32,830 nucleotides of DNA, taken from the NCBI GenBank assembly GCA_022780965.1, contig JALEUQ010000073.1, positions 1 to 32,830 of the forward strand, read 5' to 3'. This document shows positions 7,781-16,588 of this stretch, in pieces. Every line of letters begins with the position of its first letter. Positions within the stretch are counted from its first letter, which is position 1. The notes beneath the pieces were generated by a model, which was given only the letters and a program-made list of their open reading frames with translations, was not told the origin of the DNA and ran no database searches. Source of the DNA: Clostridiales bacterium. GTDB lineage: Bacteria > Bacillota > Clostridia > Peptostreptococcales > Anaerovoracaceae. The translations under genes and the position numbers were made by a program.

Positions 7781-8846
7781 AATTCATTGTTACAGGATTG
7801 TGATCTGAGCACATGAACTCTTCGTTCTGCACCTTTGATTCGTTCACCTTAACGTTATCTGTTACCAGGAAACCGTCCACTGTGCATACAAATGTTCTTC
7901 CCTTTTCGTATCCAATATCTGCATTCCTGCATGACGGAACTCTGTCAGTCTCGTCGTATGCTGCCACAAGACTGATGCCGTCCGGAATGTCCTCTACAGG
8001 AAATGGCGTGCACCAGTTTTCTTCAGCGCTCAGTGCTACACCCTCAAACATCTTCGAGGAATCGCCAAGCAGATCTTTGTTGAAATCGCCTCCGCAAATT
8101 ACGTAGTTGCCAGCTTCATACTCATCCTGCATCGTTGTATAAATCATTTCAAGCTGCCTTACATTCACTGTCGGATCTGTCGTGTACGCACTGAGATGAG
8201 CGTTGATAAGCACCAGTTCTCTGCCGTTGTCCGCAGGAATTCTTGTAACGTTAAAGCATCTGTCAAGATCAAGAATCTTCTTGAAACCGTCCTGAACCGG
8301 GAAACTTCTTCTGAGGGAATCAGTAATCTTCGCCCGGCTGAGTGTCACTATACCCGACTTGTTGGCTCCATGCGGCGACGTAATCGGATAGAAAAGGTAT
8401 GGCGAATCATAGTTCTGAGCGAAAGAGTACGACATGTCCGCGAAGTTGTCTCTGATAATCTTGCTCTCGTCTACATGCCACGTTCTCGTTCCGCCGATAT
8501 CAACCTCCTGCAGAATGTAAAGGTCGGAATTGCACTTTTCGATTGTGGCATTTATGTCATCAAGATTCTTGAGAAGCAGTTCTTCACTTTTAGCTCTCGA
8601 TTCTTCGCCTCCATCCATGAAAAAGCTGTAGTCCTGAACGTAAGCTCCAAACCCGATATTCCAGGTGGTAATGGTCAGATCCTCTCCTGTCTTCAGGCTC
8701 TCTGAAGCAGCCTTGGAATTATCTACTGCTGCCGGCTGGTTGTCCTCAATTCTGTGGTAGCTGATAAATACGTATGCAACGTATGCTCCAACTGCCAGCA
8801 CAGCCGCTATAAGAATGATCAAAATTATTTTAATTGCCTTTCTCAT
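7761..8846 (-). CDS. Membrane-anchored endonuclease/exonuclease/phosphatase-family protein
   Basis: A 361-residue protein. Residues about 6-29 form a single hydrophobic segment after a short Lys/Arg head, so it is probably a signal anchor with the domain outside the membrane. The rest shows the fold's metal-dependent phosphodiesterase motifs in order: TWNIGFG, LQEVD, LINAHLSAY, GGDFNKDLLG and the C-terminal SDHNPV with catalytic Asp-His. Family members hydrolyse phosphodiesters in nucleic acids, phosphoinositides or sphingomyelin; the substrate here is unknown. The N-terminal Met follows a GAGGAAC site. It is convergent with lysR and overlaps its stop by 20 bp. Confidence 0.88.
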   Translation of the reverse strand: MRKAIKIILIILIAAVLAVGAYVAYVFISYHRIEDNQPAAVDNSKAASESLKTGEDLTITTWNIGFGAYVQDYSFFMDGGEESRAKSEELLLKNLDDINATIEKCNSDLYILQEVDIGGTRTWHVDESKIIRDNFADMSYSFAQNYDSPYLFYPITSPHGANKSGIVTLSRAKITDSLRRSFPVQDGFKKILDLDRCFNVTRIPADNGRELVLINAHLSAYTTDPTVNVRQLEMIYTTMQDEYEAGNYVICGGDFNKDLLGDSSKMFEGVALSAEENWCTPFPVEDIPDGISLVAAYDETDRVPSCRNADIGYEKGRTFVCTVDGFLVTDNVKVNESKVQNEEFMCSDHNPVTMNFTLRSH

Positions 8847-8880
8847 GTCTTAAGTTCCTCTTTAGAGCGGTCCATCAGAC

Positions 8881-8917
8881 CATGTACTCTTACTTTCTGC
8901 ATGTACTCTTACTTTCT
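8881..8917. repeat. 19-bp tandem duplication spanning the stop of the XRE membrane regulator
   Basis: The 18-bp unit CATGTACTCTTACTTTCT occurs at 8881-8898 and again at 8900-8917, a period of 19 bp. One copy holds the stop codon of the upstream gene (8909-8911), and the other lies just beyond it. It looks like a simple tandem duplication. Confidence 0.85.
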
Positions 8918-9427
8918 ATATGTGATAATTATTCCGATCACTGACGCCGCAAAAGCTATGGGCGCCAGTCTCACGAAGACGAATTCAAATCCGTGCAGTA
9001 TTGTTCCTGCTGCTGCAAGTTCCGGATCATTGTAGTTCCATCCAAGATACGAACTGTCCATTGCAGCCAGTCCAACGAACACTGCTGCTATCAGCACACA
9101 AACTGCCGCAAGCACCCAGCGAACAGTCTTGATTCTCGCCATGCGGCTTCTGGCTAGCTGCAGGTTGATTACTTCCAGCTTCTCCGAAATTGATCGCATG
9201 TCTTCCTCAATACTGTTCAGAGAGGTTTCCTGCATGTTTTCCCCAAGCAGTGCACTGACGGTAGTATCAAGTTCCTCCGCCAGAGCTATCAGCATGCTCG
9301 AATCCGGAACCGACAATCCTTTTTCCCACTTGGATATCGTCTGTCTTACTACATTAAGTTTAATTGCAAGTTCTTCCTGAGACAAGCCTCTTGATTTCCT
9401 GACTGTTTTAATGTTTTCACTTAGCAT
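8909..9427 (-). CDS. XRE-family regulator with a membrane-spanning C-terminus
   Basis: A 172-residue protein. Residues 5-60 are an XRE helix-turn-helix (IKTVRKSRGLSQEELAIKLN, then VVRQTISKWEKG). A short coiled-coil-like stretch follows (about 80-105), then two hydrophobic segments (about 106-130 and 145-168) predicted to span the membrane. Such membrane-tethered XRE proteins are common in Clostridia and usually lack an assigned signal. I chose ATG 9427 because AAGGAGG lies 8 bp upstream; an in-frame start at 9490 has no such site. It stands alone, with a palindrome and possible promoter upstream. Confidence 0.88.
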   Translation of the reverse strand: MLSENIKTVRKSRGLSQEELAIKLNVVRQTISKWEKGLSVPDSSMLIALAEELDTTVSALLGENMQETSLNSIEEDMRSISEKLEVINLQLARSRMARIKTVRWVLAAVCVLIAAVFVGLAAMDSSYLGWNYNDPELAAAGTILHGFEFVFVRLAPIAFAASVIGIIITYRK

Positions 9428-9510
9428 ATCGTGAGCCTCCTTGTTTTGATGCTCAAATTCTACAGTCATGGGCGCCGCCGATGCAAGCAACGGGAATTAA
9501 CATTCTTCAA

Positions 9511-9540
9511 ATACCGCATTTAATGCATCAATTGCGGAAT
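9511..9540. promoter_or_regulatory. 30-bp hyphenated palindrome upstream of the membrane XRE regulator
   Basis: Outer arms ATACCGCA (9511-9518) and TGCGGAAT (9533-9540) match at seven of eight positions and are exactly centred on an inner ATGCAT palindrome (9523-9528). It lies 84-113 bp ahead of the regulator's ATG and about 10-40 bp after a possible transcription start. It could be an autoregulatory operator. Confidence 0.35.
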
Positions 9541-9556
9541 ATCATGGAACAGATTT

Positions 9557-9585
9557 TTAATAATATTGCATATTTGGGTTAACAA
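9557..9585 (-). promoter_or_regulatory. Possible promoter for the membrane XRE regulator
   Basis: TTGTTA (9580-9585) and TATTAA (9557-9562), read on the minus strand, are 17 bp apart. Each matches four of six consensus bases. The surroundings are AT-rich, so a chance match is possible. Confidence 0.3.
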
Positions 9586-9598
9586 TAATTTTTTTGAA

Positions 9599-9709
9599 TT
9601 AGTCAAATATGCTGAAGGGAAGATCGTGAGATGATTTGCATAGCAAGCAATCTTCGTTGAACGACCCGTCGATTTGGTAGGGTCGTATAAATGAATGAGA
9701 CTCGCTCAC
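9599..9709 (-). CDS. Possible 36-residue small protein with a CxxC motif
   Basis: A GTG-initiated frame of 36 codons follows a perfect AAGGAGG (9721-9727) at 11 bp. Its product contains CLLC and no hydrophobic segment. A strong ribosome binding site with no other gene to serve is the main support. The frame is short and has no recognised relatives. A 7-bp inverted repeat (ACGACCC 9661-9667, GGGTCGT 9680-9686) lies inside it. It would follow the small membrane protein on the same strand, in the otherwise gene-free interval 9428-9814. Confidence 0.25.
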   Translation of the reverse strand: MSESHSFIRPYQIDGSFNEDCLLCKSSHDLPFSIFD

Positions 9710-9741
9710 AATTGTAAATGCCTCCTTTTCTCACTTTTTCT

Positions 9742-9843
9742 TTATCGGATTTCTGATAACTGTTTTCCCCTGACAGCAATGTAATTAGCCTTCGGAACAT
9801 TTGCAATCAGCGAATCAATCAACTCTGTTTTTGTTAGTGACAT
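9742..9843 (-). CDS. Possible 33-residue small protein overlapping the end of the small membrane protein
   Basis: An ATG at 9843 opens a 33-codon frame that overlaps the last 29 bp of the small membrane protein gene in a different frame. Its peptide begins MSLTKTELIDSLIANVPKAN, a plausible folded-protein composition rather than the arginine- and serine-rich look of random frames. The ribosome binding site is weak (GGAACAGGG). It may be a real leaderless partner, a remnant of a longer gene, or chance. Confidence 0.22.
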   Translation of the reverse strand: MSLTKTELIDSLIANVPKANYIAVRGKQLSEIR

Positions 9844-10321
9844 ATAAATGCCCTGTTCCAAAAATAACCGCAAATACAACCAATAAATAATGCAGCATTG
9901 TTATACCGCTTAACAGAAAAATACCAGCAGGTATAATTGCCAGTGCTATCTGCTTCCAATATGTTTTCTTTTTGAAATACAGCAGCCAAACAAACCAGTA
10001 TGAAATCATTAACAGCATATTGCCAAACACATAAACAATAAAAGCTTCGGCAGATGAAAATCCGAATTCTGCCAAGCCAATGTTAAACACCATTAGAAAC
10101 ATGCTCCCATATCGGCCAATTTGTTCTAAAATGTTCATACATTTGTTCGTACATTTATTTTCCCGGTTCTTTTGCTTCACCGCATATATGATATTCGGAA
10201 TCAATAACAGTGCTACAATTATTAACCCCCATATGTTTAACCAGCTTATTCCCATTTGTCCGGATACAAATATGGCTGTTGGTCCATCTGCACTTCCAAT
10301 AATTCCAATGCTGCTGTTCAT
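9815..10321 (-). CDS. Small membrane protein with a decarboxylase-beta-subunit-like N-terminus
   Basis: A 168-residue protein with about five hydrophobic segments (roughly 29-47, 70-86, 92-115, 124-140, 142-158). The first 22 residues, IGIIGSADGPTAIFVSG after MNSS, closely resemble the GIIGGADGPT-A/S-IF motif of the beta subunits of Na+-pumping biotin decarboxylases (OadB/GcdB/MmdB), where it lies in the ion-translocating core. The rest does not resemble those 370-430-residue proteins, so it is not simply a fragment. Function unknown. ATG 10321 follows AAGGGG, 32 bp after the rRNA methyltransferase stop. Its coding is visibly more A/T-rich than its neighbours, a possible sign of transfer. Confidence 0.72.
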   Translation of the reverse strand: MNSSIGIIGSADGPTAIFVSGQMGISWLNIWGLIIVALLLIPNIIYAVKQKNRENKCTNKCMNILEQIGRYGSMFLMVFNIGLAEFGFSSAEAFIVYVFGNMLLMISYWFVWLLYFKKKTYWKQIALAIIPAGIFLLSGITMLHYLLVVFAVIFGTGHLYVTNKNRVD

Positions 10322-10353
10322 GTCAACCCCTTCTCTTGCTGATCAGCCTGCGC

Positions 10354-11511
10354 TTACGCTTGCCTTCTCAGGAGCGCAACGCTTTCACAATGTTTTGTCA
10401 TGCAGAAATTATCGAATGGCTTGATGCTTTCTACTTTATATCCGTAGTACTGCATGTAGTACAGGTTCTCTACGAGGGTCTTGGGATTGCAGGAGATATA
10501 CACAATCTGGTCTACACCGTAGCTGATGATTTTGTCCATGGCATCGGTGGTCATGCCCACGCGAGGCGGGTCAACCACAATAACTTCGGGCTTTTCGTCG
10601 AGAGTTTCAAGTACCTTGAACACGTCGCCGCAGATGAATTCGCAGTTGTCAAGTCCGTTCAGCTGTGCATTTACTCTGGCAGATTCCACTGCACCTTCAT
10701 TTATCTCAATGCCGATAACTCTGGAAGCTTTGCGGGCAAGCACCTGAGTAATTGTGCCGGTGCCGCAGTAAAGGTCGAACACTTCTTTGTTTTCGAAGTC
10801 GTCAATGAGCCCTACAGCATAAGAATAAAGGTTCTCGATGGCTTCAACATTAGTCTGAAAGAATGCGAATGCACTTACCTTGAACTTGAGGCCGAAAATC
10901 TCTTCCATGTAGTAATCTCTTCCGCAAAGCACTCGCAGTTCATCGCAGTAAACAGCGTCGGCAAGTCTGTCATTGATGGTTCGAAGTATTCCCGCCACCT
11001 GATGTTCCAGTTCGAGATTCATTATCATATCTACGTATGCAGCCTCATCGAAACCATCCTCGGAGCTGGTGCATATGTTAACCAGCATTTCGCCGGTTCG
11101 CACTCCTCGCCTTACGATTAGATGACGCATGAGTCCGGTATGCTTCCTCTTGTGATAGTGTGAGTATCCTCTCTCCTGAACGAACTTCAAAGTACCTGCA
11201 AGTATTCTGTTAAAGTCAGGATGCACCAGCTGACACTCATCAACTGTAACGATAGACATGAAGTGACCTTTTTTGTGCATTCCCAGCGTTGTCGGGCCGT
11301 TCTTCTCCATGTCACCGAAAGTATATTCCATTTTGTTTCTGTATTCGTACTGATGCGGAGCCGGCTCTATAGGCAGCAGCTGCCCGTATTTAATGTCTTT
11401 GCGCTCCACCAGACCTCTTACCTCGCCGAACTTGTTGCTCAGCTGATCTTCGTATGGCACTCCCTGGTAGGTGCATCCTCCGCAAATCTGACAATCTCTA
11501 CACTTTTCCAT
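10354..11511 (-). CDS. 23S rRNA (uracil-C5)-methyltransferase, RumA/RlmD-like
   Basis: A 385-residue SAM-dependent RNA methyltransferase of the TrmA/RumA family. The N-terminus carries the iron-sulfur motif Cys4-x5-Cys10-x2-Cys13 (with an extra Cys7), and VDECQLVHP near residue 90 supplies the likely fourth ligand. SAM-binding motifs follow: FDLYCGTGTITQVLA and VVDPPRVGM. The catalytic Cys is in YISCNPKTL, and the C-terminal base region is KHCESVALL. It lacks the N-terminal TRAM RNA-binding domain found in many relatives, so which uridine it methylates (RlmC, RlmD or both) is not settled. ATG 11511 follows AGGAGAAT. It lies 49 bp downstream of tgt on the same strand. Confidence 0.9.
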   Translation of the reverse strand: MEKCRDCQICGGCTYQGVPYEDQLSNKFGEVRGLVERKDIKYGQLLPIEPAPHQYEYRNKMEYTFGDMEKNGPTTLGMHKKGHFMSIVTVDECQLVHPDFNRILAGTLKFVQERGYSHYHKRKHTGLMRHLIVRRGVRTGEMLVNICTSSEDGFDEAAYVDMIMNLELEHQVAGILRTINDRLADAVYCDELRVLCGRDYYMEEIFGLKFKVSAFAFFQTNVEAIENLYSYAVGLIDDFENKEVFDLYCGTGTITQVLARKASRVIGIEINEGAVESARVNAQLNGLDNCEFICGDVFKVLETLDEKPEVIVVDPPRVGMTTDAMDKIISYGVDQIVYISCNPKTLVENLYYMQYYGYKVESIKPFDNFCMTKHCESVALLRRQA

Positions 11512-11560
11512 TCAATTCTCCTGTATTATATCGCACCCGTATTTCGACTGAAAACATAGG

Positions 11561-12700
<1,140 letters not shown>

Positions 12701-12708
12701 TCAGCCAG

Positions 12709-13758
12709 CTACTCGATGAACATGGCATCACCGTAGCTGAAGAATCTGTATCTCTCTCTGATAGCCTCTTCGTAAACATCCAGTATCTTCTCTCTGTCGT
12801 ATAATGCCGAAATAAGCATGAGCAGCGTTGATTTCGGCAGATGAAAATTGGTAATAAGGCTGTCAATAATCTTGAACTCGTAACCCGGATATATGAAAAT
12901 TCCCGTGCTCCCCGAACCTTCCTTAACCTGCATGCAGCCTCTCTCCTCATCATAATATGCGGCACTTTCAACCGTTCGGGTAGAAGTTGTTCCTACACTG
13001 ATGATTCTGCGGCCTTCCGCCTTGGCTCTGTTAATGGCACGGGCACTCTCCTCACTAATATGGTACTCCTCGAAATGCATGGAATGATCTTCCACCCTTT
13101 CCACCTTCACCGGTCTGAAAGTACCGATACCAACATGAAGTGTCACGTAAGCCAGTTCCACACCTTTCTCCTGTGCCTTTGCAAGCAGTTCTTCTGTGAA
13201 GTGAAGGCCTGCCGTAGGTGCTGCAACGGAGCCTTCATCCTTGCAGTATACAGTCTGATATCTGTCTTTATCATCTTCTTCACTGCTTCGCTCAATGTAC
13301 GGAGGCAGAGGCATGCTCCCTACTTCCTCAAGACGTTCCATGAAAATCCCTTCATACTCGAACTCAACTATTCTTGTTCCGTCAGCACCGTAATCAACGA
13401 TATCAGCACGAAGCAGCGGAGACTGGCAGAACATCACACTGTCACCCGGCTTCAGACGTCTTCCCGGACGAACCATGGTCTCCCATCTGTCACCTTCAAT
13501 CCTTTTGATAAGCAGGAATTCCACCTTGGCTCCTGTTCCCTCCTTCTCCCCGAAAAGGCGCGCAGGAAGCACCTTGGAATTGTTGAGCACCATCAAATCG
13601 CCGGGATTAAGATAGTTGATAATATCATAGAAATGCTTATGTTCGATCTTGCCGCTGTCCCTATGTACAACAAGAAGCCTGGACGAATCTCGTTTATCCG
13701 CAGGCTTCTGAGCAATAAGTTCCTCTGGCAGATTATAGTCAAAGTCAGTTATTTTCAT
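12709..13758 (-). CDS. queA: S-adenosylmethionine:tRNA ribosyltransferase-isomerase
   Basis: Transfers and isomerises the ribose of SAM onto preQ1-modified tRNA to form epoxyqueuosine. The 349-residue protein opens with the characteristic [20 protein letters not shown] and contains [45 protein letters not shown] and the C-terminal [17 protein letters not shown]. It lies between ruvB (21 bp upstream) and tgt (29 bp downstream), so it is probably translated from the same message. The ATG follows GAGGACT. Confidence 0.96.
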   Translation of the reverse strand: MKITDFDYNLPEELIAQKPADKRDSSRLLVVHRDSGKIEHKHFYDIINYLNPGDLMVLNNSKVLPARLFGEKEGTGAKVEFLLIKRIEGDRWETMVRPGRRLKPGDSVMFCQSPLLRADIVDYGADGTRIVEFEYEGIFMERLEEVGSMPLPPYIERSSEEDDKDRYQTVYCKDEGSVAAPTAGLHFTEELLAKAQEKGVELAYVTLHVGIGTFRPVKVERVEDHSMHFEEYHISEESARAINRAKAEGRRIISVGTTSTRTVESAAYYDEERGCMQVKEGSGSTGIFIYPGYEFKIIDSLITNFHLPKSTLLMLISALYDREKILDVYEEAIRERYRFFSYGDAMFIE

Positions 13759-13779
13759 TAATTTCAGTCCTCTTCAGTT

Positions 13780-14802
13780 TTAGTCCTCTTTATCGTATTC
13801 TATCCCAAGATGCCTGTATGCCATCTCGGATACCATTCTGCCCTTCTGAGTTCTGTGCAGGAATCCTGCCTGAATCAGGTACGGCTCATAGACGTCTTCT
13901 ATTGTAACACGTTCTTCTCCTATTGACGCCGCAATTGTTTCAATTCCTACAGGTCCGCCGTTGAATCTCTCAATTATCGTCCTGATAATCTCTCTGTCAA
14001 GGTTCTCAAGACCCATCTCATCCACTCCAAGAGCGTTGAGTGCCTGTCTTGTAATGTCCAGCGTTATACTGCCCTCACCTCTAACCTGTGCGAAGTCCCT
14101 GACTCTCTTGAGCATTCTGTTGGCCACTCTCGGAGTTCCTCTGGATCTTAATGCCATCTCAGTCAGCGATTCATCGTCAACCGGCACCTGAAGCAGTCCT
14201 GCAGATCTGGAGAGGATTTCCTTAAGCTCGTCAGTGTCATACAGTTCGAACTTGAGATTTACTCCGAATCTGTCACGCAAAGGAGCGCTGAGGCTTCCCG
14301 CTCTCGTGGTTGCTCCTATAAGTGTGAACTTGGCAATATCAAGCCTGATGGACCTGGCAGAAGGTCCCTTGCCTATTACAATATCCAGCGCATAGTCCTC
14401 CATGGCAGAGTACAGCACTTCCTCCACAGACCTGTTAAGTCTGTGAATCTCATCTATGAACAGCACATCATTTTCATTAAGATTTGTCAGAATAGCCGCC
14501 AGATCTCCCGCTCTGCTGATGGCAGGACCTGATGTGATTCTCAAATCAACTCCCATCTCATTGGCAATAATTCCGGCAAGCGTAGTCTTGCCCAGTCCCG
14601 GAGGCCCGTAAAACAGCACGTGATCCAAAGGTTCCCCGCGCAGTTTGGCAGCCTCGATAAAAATCTTCAGATTGTCCGTTGCCTTCTTCTGGCCGATATA
14701 TTCAGCCAGTGTCTGGGGTCTCAGTGTGAACTCGCTTCGCTCTTCACCCCGCCCCAGTTCTGCCGCTGTTATTCTCTCTTCATAATCAATTCCGTAATCC
14801 AT
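13780..14802 (-). CDS. ruvB: Holliday junction branch-migration ATPase RuvB
   Basis: Hexameric AAA+ motor that, with RuvA, drives branch migration of Holliday junctions. Its 340 residues show Walker [12 protein letters not shown], Walker [11 protein letters not shown], sensor/arginine-finger [18 protein letters not shown], and a C-terminal winged-helix DNA-binding domain ([20 protein letters not shown]). GAAGGAAC precedes ATG 14802. It is downstream of ruvA after 66 bp and upstream of queA. Confidence 0.97.
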   Translation of the reverse strand: MDYGIDYEERITAAELGRGEERSEFTLRPQTLAEYIGQKKATDNLKIFIEAAKLRGEPLDHVLFYGPPGLGKTTLAGIIANEMGVDLRITSGPAISRAGDLAAILTNLNENDVLFIDEIHRLNRSVEEVLYSAMEDYALDIVIGKGPSARSIRLDIAKFTLIGATTRAGSLSAPLRDRFGVNLKFELYDTDELKEILSRSAGLLQVPVDDESLTEMALRSRGTPRVANRMLKRVRDFAQVRGEGSITLDITRQALNALGVDEMGLENLDREIIRTIIERFNGGPVGIETIAASIGEERVTIEDVYEPYLIQAGFLHRTQKGRMVSEMAYRHLGIEYDKED

Positions 14803-14868
14803 GTATCAGTTCCTTCTGACATGTCACTGCAACATCCGTCACCATGACGCACATTGTCTCATGTCCTG

Positions 14869-15471
14869 TTAAAACAGATTCTTAAGTGCTCTCTTAATAT
14901 ACTCTTCTGAAGTAAGATTGTCATCTCCTACTGCAGCCAGAGCACTTGTCGCTTCCCCTCTGGAATATCCCAGAGCCAGAAGTGCCTCAACAGCTTCGGC
15001 TCTGCCTCCCGGCGGAGCTGCAGCAATGGCTGATGCTGAGCCTGTCACTGCCGGCTGCTCGCCTCCGCTCATGCTGAATTTATCTTTAAGCTCAAGCACA
15101 ATTCTCTCTGCAGTCTTCTTGCCGATGCCGTTTGCTCTTGTCAGGGACTTGGAATCCTCGAATACGATTGCCTGCTCCAGTTCCTCAAGAGTAAATGCGG
15201 ACAGAATCGCGATGCCTGCCTTGGCACCCACTCCGCTGACTGTAATCAGCTTCTTAAATGCATCCAGCTCACCTTTGCGCGAGAAGCCGTATATGCTCAC
15301 GTCATCTTCCCTGACAATCATCGATGTATATACCGTAATCTCGCTGCCTTCTGCAGCAAGATAAGCTCTTGAATTAGCAGGTACATGCACCTCATATCCA
15401 ATTCCGTTAACATCTATTAAAACATATCCGTCGCCCTTCTCGGCGAGAATTCCTCGGATGAATCCTATCAT
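14869..15471 (-). CDS. ruvA: Holliday junction-binding protein RuvA
   Basis: A 200-residue tetrameric junction-binding subunit. An OB-fold domain I (MIGFIRGILAEKGDGYVLID) comes first, then two helix-hairpin-helix motifs (ITVSGVGAKAGIAILSAF and ANGIGKKTAERIVLELKD), a flexible linker rich in Ala and Gly, and domain III that contacts RuvB. I place the start at 15471 because the protein family begins MIG-F and the ATG overlaps the ruvC stop as ATGA, implying coupled translation. An in-frame start at 15525 would lie deep inside ruvC. Confidence 0.95.
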   Translation of the reverse strand: MIGFIRGILAEKGDGYVLIDVNGIGYEVHVPANSRAYLAAEGSEITVYTSMIVREDDVSIYGFSRKGELDAFKKLITVSGVGAKAGIAILSAFTLEELEQAIVFEDSKSLTRANGIGKKTAERIVLELKDKFSMSGGEQPAVTGSASAIAAAPPGGRAEAVEALLALGYSRGEATSALAAVGDDNLTSEEYIKRALKNLF

Positions 15472-15971
15472 CTTCTGTATAACTCCTTCAATCTGTTTAC
15501 CGACCCTGCCGAATGACCGTGACATATTGCTGCAGCAAGCGCATCAGCTGTATCGTCCGGTTTAGGTACTTCCTTCAGGTTCAGCAGCGTCTTGACCATC
15601 GTCTGCACCTGTTTCTTGTCAGCTCTGCCGTATCCTACAAGCGCCTGCTTAATCTGCATCGGCGTGTATTCAGCTATCTCAAGACCGCCCTTGGCACACG
15701 CCAGAATCGCAATTCCTCTAGCTTCTCCTACCATGATGGCTGTCTTGGCATTGTTATTAAAAAACAGTTCTTCTACCGATGCAACATCCGGCTTCTCTTC
15801 GTCAATTATCTCTCTGAGAGAATCATAAAGATGTGCCAGTCTGTCTTCTATTGCCATGCCTGCATCGGTTGTAATCGAGCCGTATCGGCATACCCTGAAT
15901 CTGTTTCCCGTCATTTCGACAACACCATAGCCCATGATGGCGTATCCCGGGTCTATTCCCAGTATCTTCAT
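15468..15971 (-). CDS. ruvC: Holliday junction resolvase RuvC
   Basis: Dimeric Mg2+-dependent endonuclease that cuts Holliday junctions. The 167-residue protein has the catalytic acids of the family: Asp in KILGIDPGYAIMGYG near the N-terminus, Glu in ASVEELFFNNNAKTA (about residue 67), and the C-terminal DDTADALAAAICH pair. AGGAGGG lies just upstream of ATG 15971. It is the first gene of the ruvC-ruvA-ruvB-queA-tgt run. Its promoter contains a LexA-like palindrome, so DNA-damage control is likely. Confidence 0.96.
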   Translation of the reverse strand: MKILGIDPGYAIMGYGVVEMTGNRFRVCRYGSITTDAGMAIEDRLAHLYDSLREIIDEEKPDVASVEELFFNNNAKTAIMVGEARGIAILACAKGGLEIAEYTPMQIKQALVGYGRADKKQVQTMVKTLLNLKEVPKPDDTADALAAAICHGHSAGSVNRLKELYRR

Positions 15972-15995
15972 GCTTTCCCTCCTAATGCTTCGTTA

Positions 15996-16024
15996 AGTAT
16001 AACACACAAACATATGTTTGTTAA
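15996..16024 (-). promoter_or_regulatory. ruvC promoter
   Basis: Read on the minus strand, TTAACA (16019-16024) and TATACT (15996-16001) are separated by exactly 17 bp and lie about 25 bp ahead of the ruvC start. The spacer contains most of a perfect palindrome that could block polymerase when bound. Confidence 0.65.
16006..16021. promoter_or_regulatory. LexA-like operator in the ruvC promoter
   Basis: ACAAACATATGTTTGT is a perfect 16-bp palindrome. Its core CAAACATATGTTTG differs from the Gram-positive LexA consensus type CGAAC-N4-GTTCG by one symmetrical base in each half. It lies between the -35 and -10 elements, the expected place for repression. ruvAB genes are SOS-controlled in several bacteria, which supports the reading. 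Confidence 0.6.
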
Positions 16025-16050
16025 GGGCAAATAAGACATTGATTGCATCG

Positions 16051-16078
16051 TTGCAAAACACCTTTTCTGTGTTATAAT
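16051..16078 (+). promoter_or_regulatory. argR-recN promoter
   Basis: TTGCAA (16051-16056) and a perfect TATAAT (16073-16078) are separated by 16 bp, giving a leader of about 27 nt before argR. No clear ARG box pair was recognised nearby. Confidence 0.6.
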
Positions 16079-16111
16079 TATTAGACATCAAACCTTATTC
16101 GGAGGCTACTA

Positions 16112-16570
16112 ATGCGTATTTCAAGACAGAACAAAATATTAGAGCTTATTGAAACTCATGAGATCGAAACTCAGGACAAACTGGCGTCACTGCTGCGCGA
16201 TTACGGCTATGAAGTGACGCAGGCAACAATATCAAGAGATATCAAAGAACTGCAGCTTATCAAGACCCTGTCACCGTCAGGCAAGTATAAGTATGCGCCT
16301 TCTTCGACAGAAGAACGTCCCATCTCCGGCAGAATGGCCAATATTTATAAAGAGACCGTCAAGTCTGCTAAATCTTCAGGCAACATCGTTGTCCTCAAGA
16401 CGCTTCCGGGATGTGCAGGAGCTGCAGGCGAAGCTCTGGATTCTTTTGGCATTCCTCACGTAATCGGCTCAGTCGCAGGTGACAATACTATAATGTTTGT
16501 CGTCGATGATGCTGATAATGCGCCTATTGTTGTTGAGTACCTTAACGATCTGATAAAAGCAGCCAAATAA
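16112..16570 (+). CDS. argR: Arginine repressor ArgR/AhrC
   Basis: Arginine-responsive hexameric regulator of arginine synthesis and breakdown. The 152-residue protein has the N-terminal winged helix-turn-helix (NKILELIETHEIETQDKLAS and TQATISRDIKELQL) and the C-terminal oligomerisation and arginine-binding domain with GCAGAAGEALDSF and GDNTIMFVVDD. GGAGG precedes ATG 16112. It is followed 18 bp later by recN, the conserved Gram-positive ahrC-recN pair, and diverges from ruvC. Confidence 0.95.
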   Translation: MRISRQNKILELIETHEIETQDKLASLLRDYGYEVTQATISRDIKELQLIKTLSPSGKYKYAPSSTEERPISGRMANIYKETVKSAKSSGNIVVLKTLPGCAGAAGEALDSFGIPHVIGSVAGDNTIMFVVDDADNAPIVVEYLNDLIKAAK

Positions 16571-16588
16571 GCATCAGAAAGGGTTTAG

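Noticed and set aside
9661..9686. 7-bp stem hairpin considered as a terminator
   Set aside because: No T-tract follows on either strand, and the loop is 12 nt. It is noted only within the small ORF entry.
9603..9806. 67-codon minus-strand frame downstream of the small membrane protein
   Set aside because: No ribosome binding site and an unlikely composition. The strong AAGGAGG in this interval lies inside this frame and fits the 36-codon frame better.
10336..11121. 261-codon plus-strand frame opposite the rRNA methyltransferase
   Set aside because: Antisense to a conserved gene; no recognisable domain and no ribosome binding site.
12841..13761. Long open frame (306 codons) on the plus strand opposite queA
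   Set aside because: It lies fully antisense to a clear queA with all family motifs, has no ribosome binding site and a random-looking composition.
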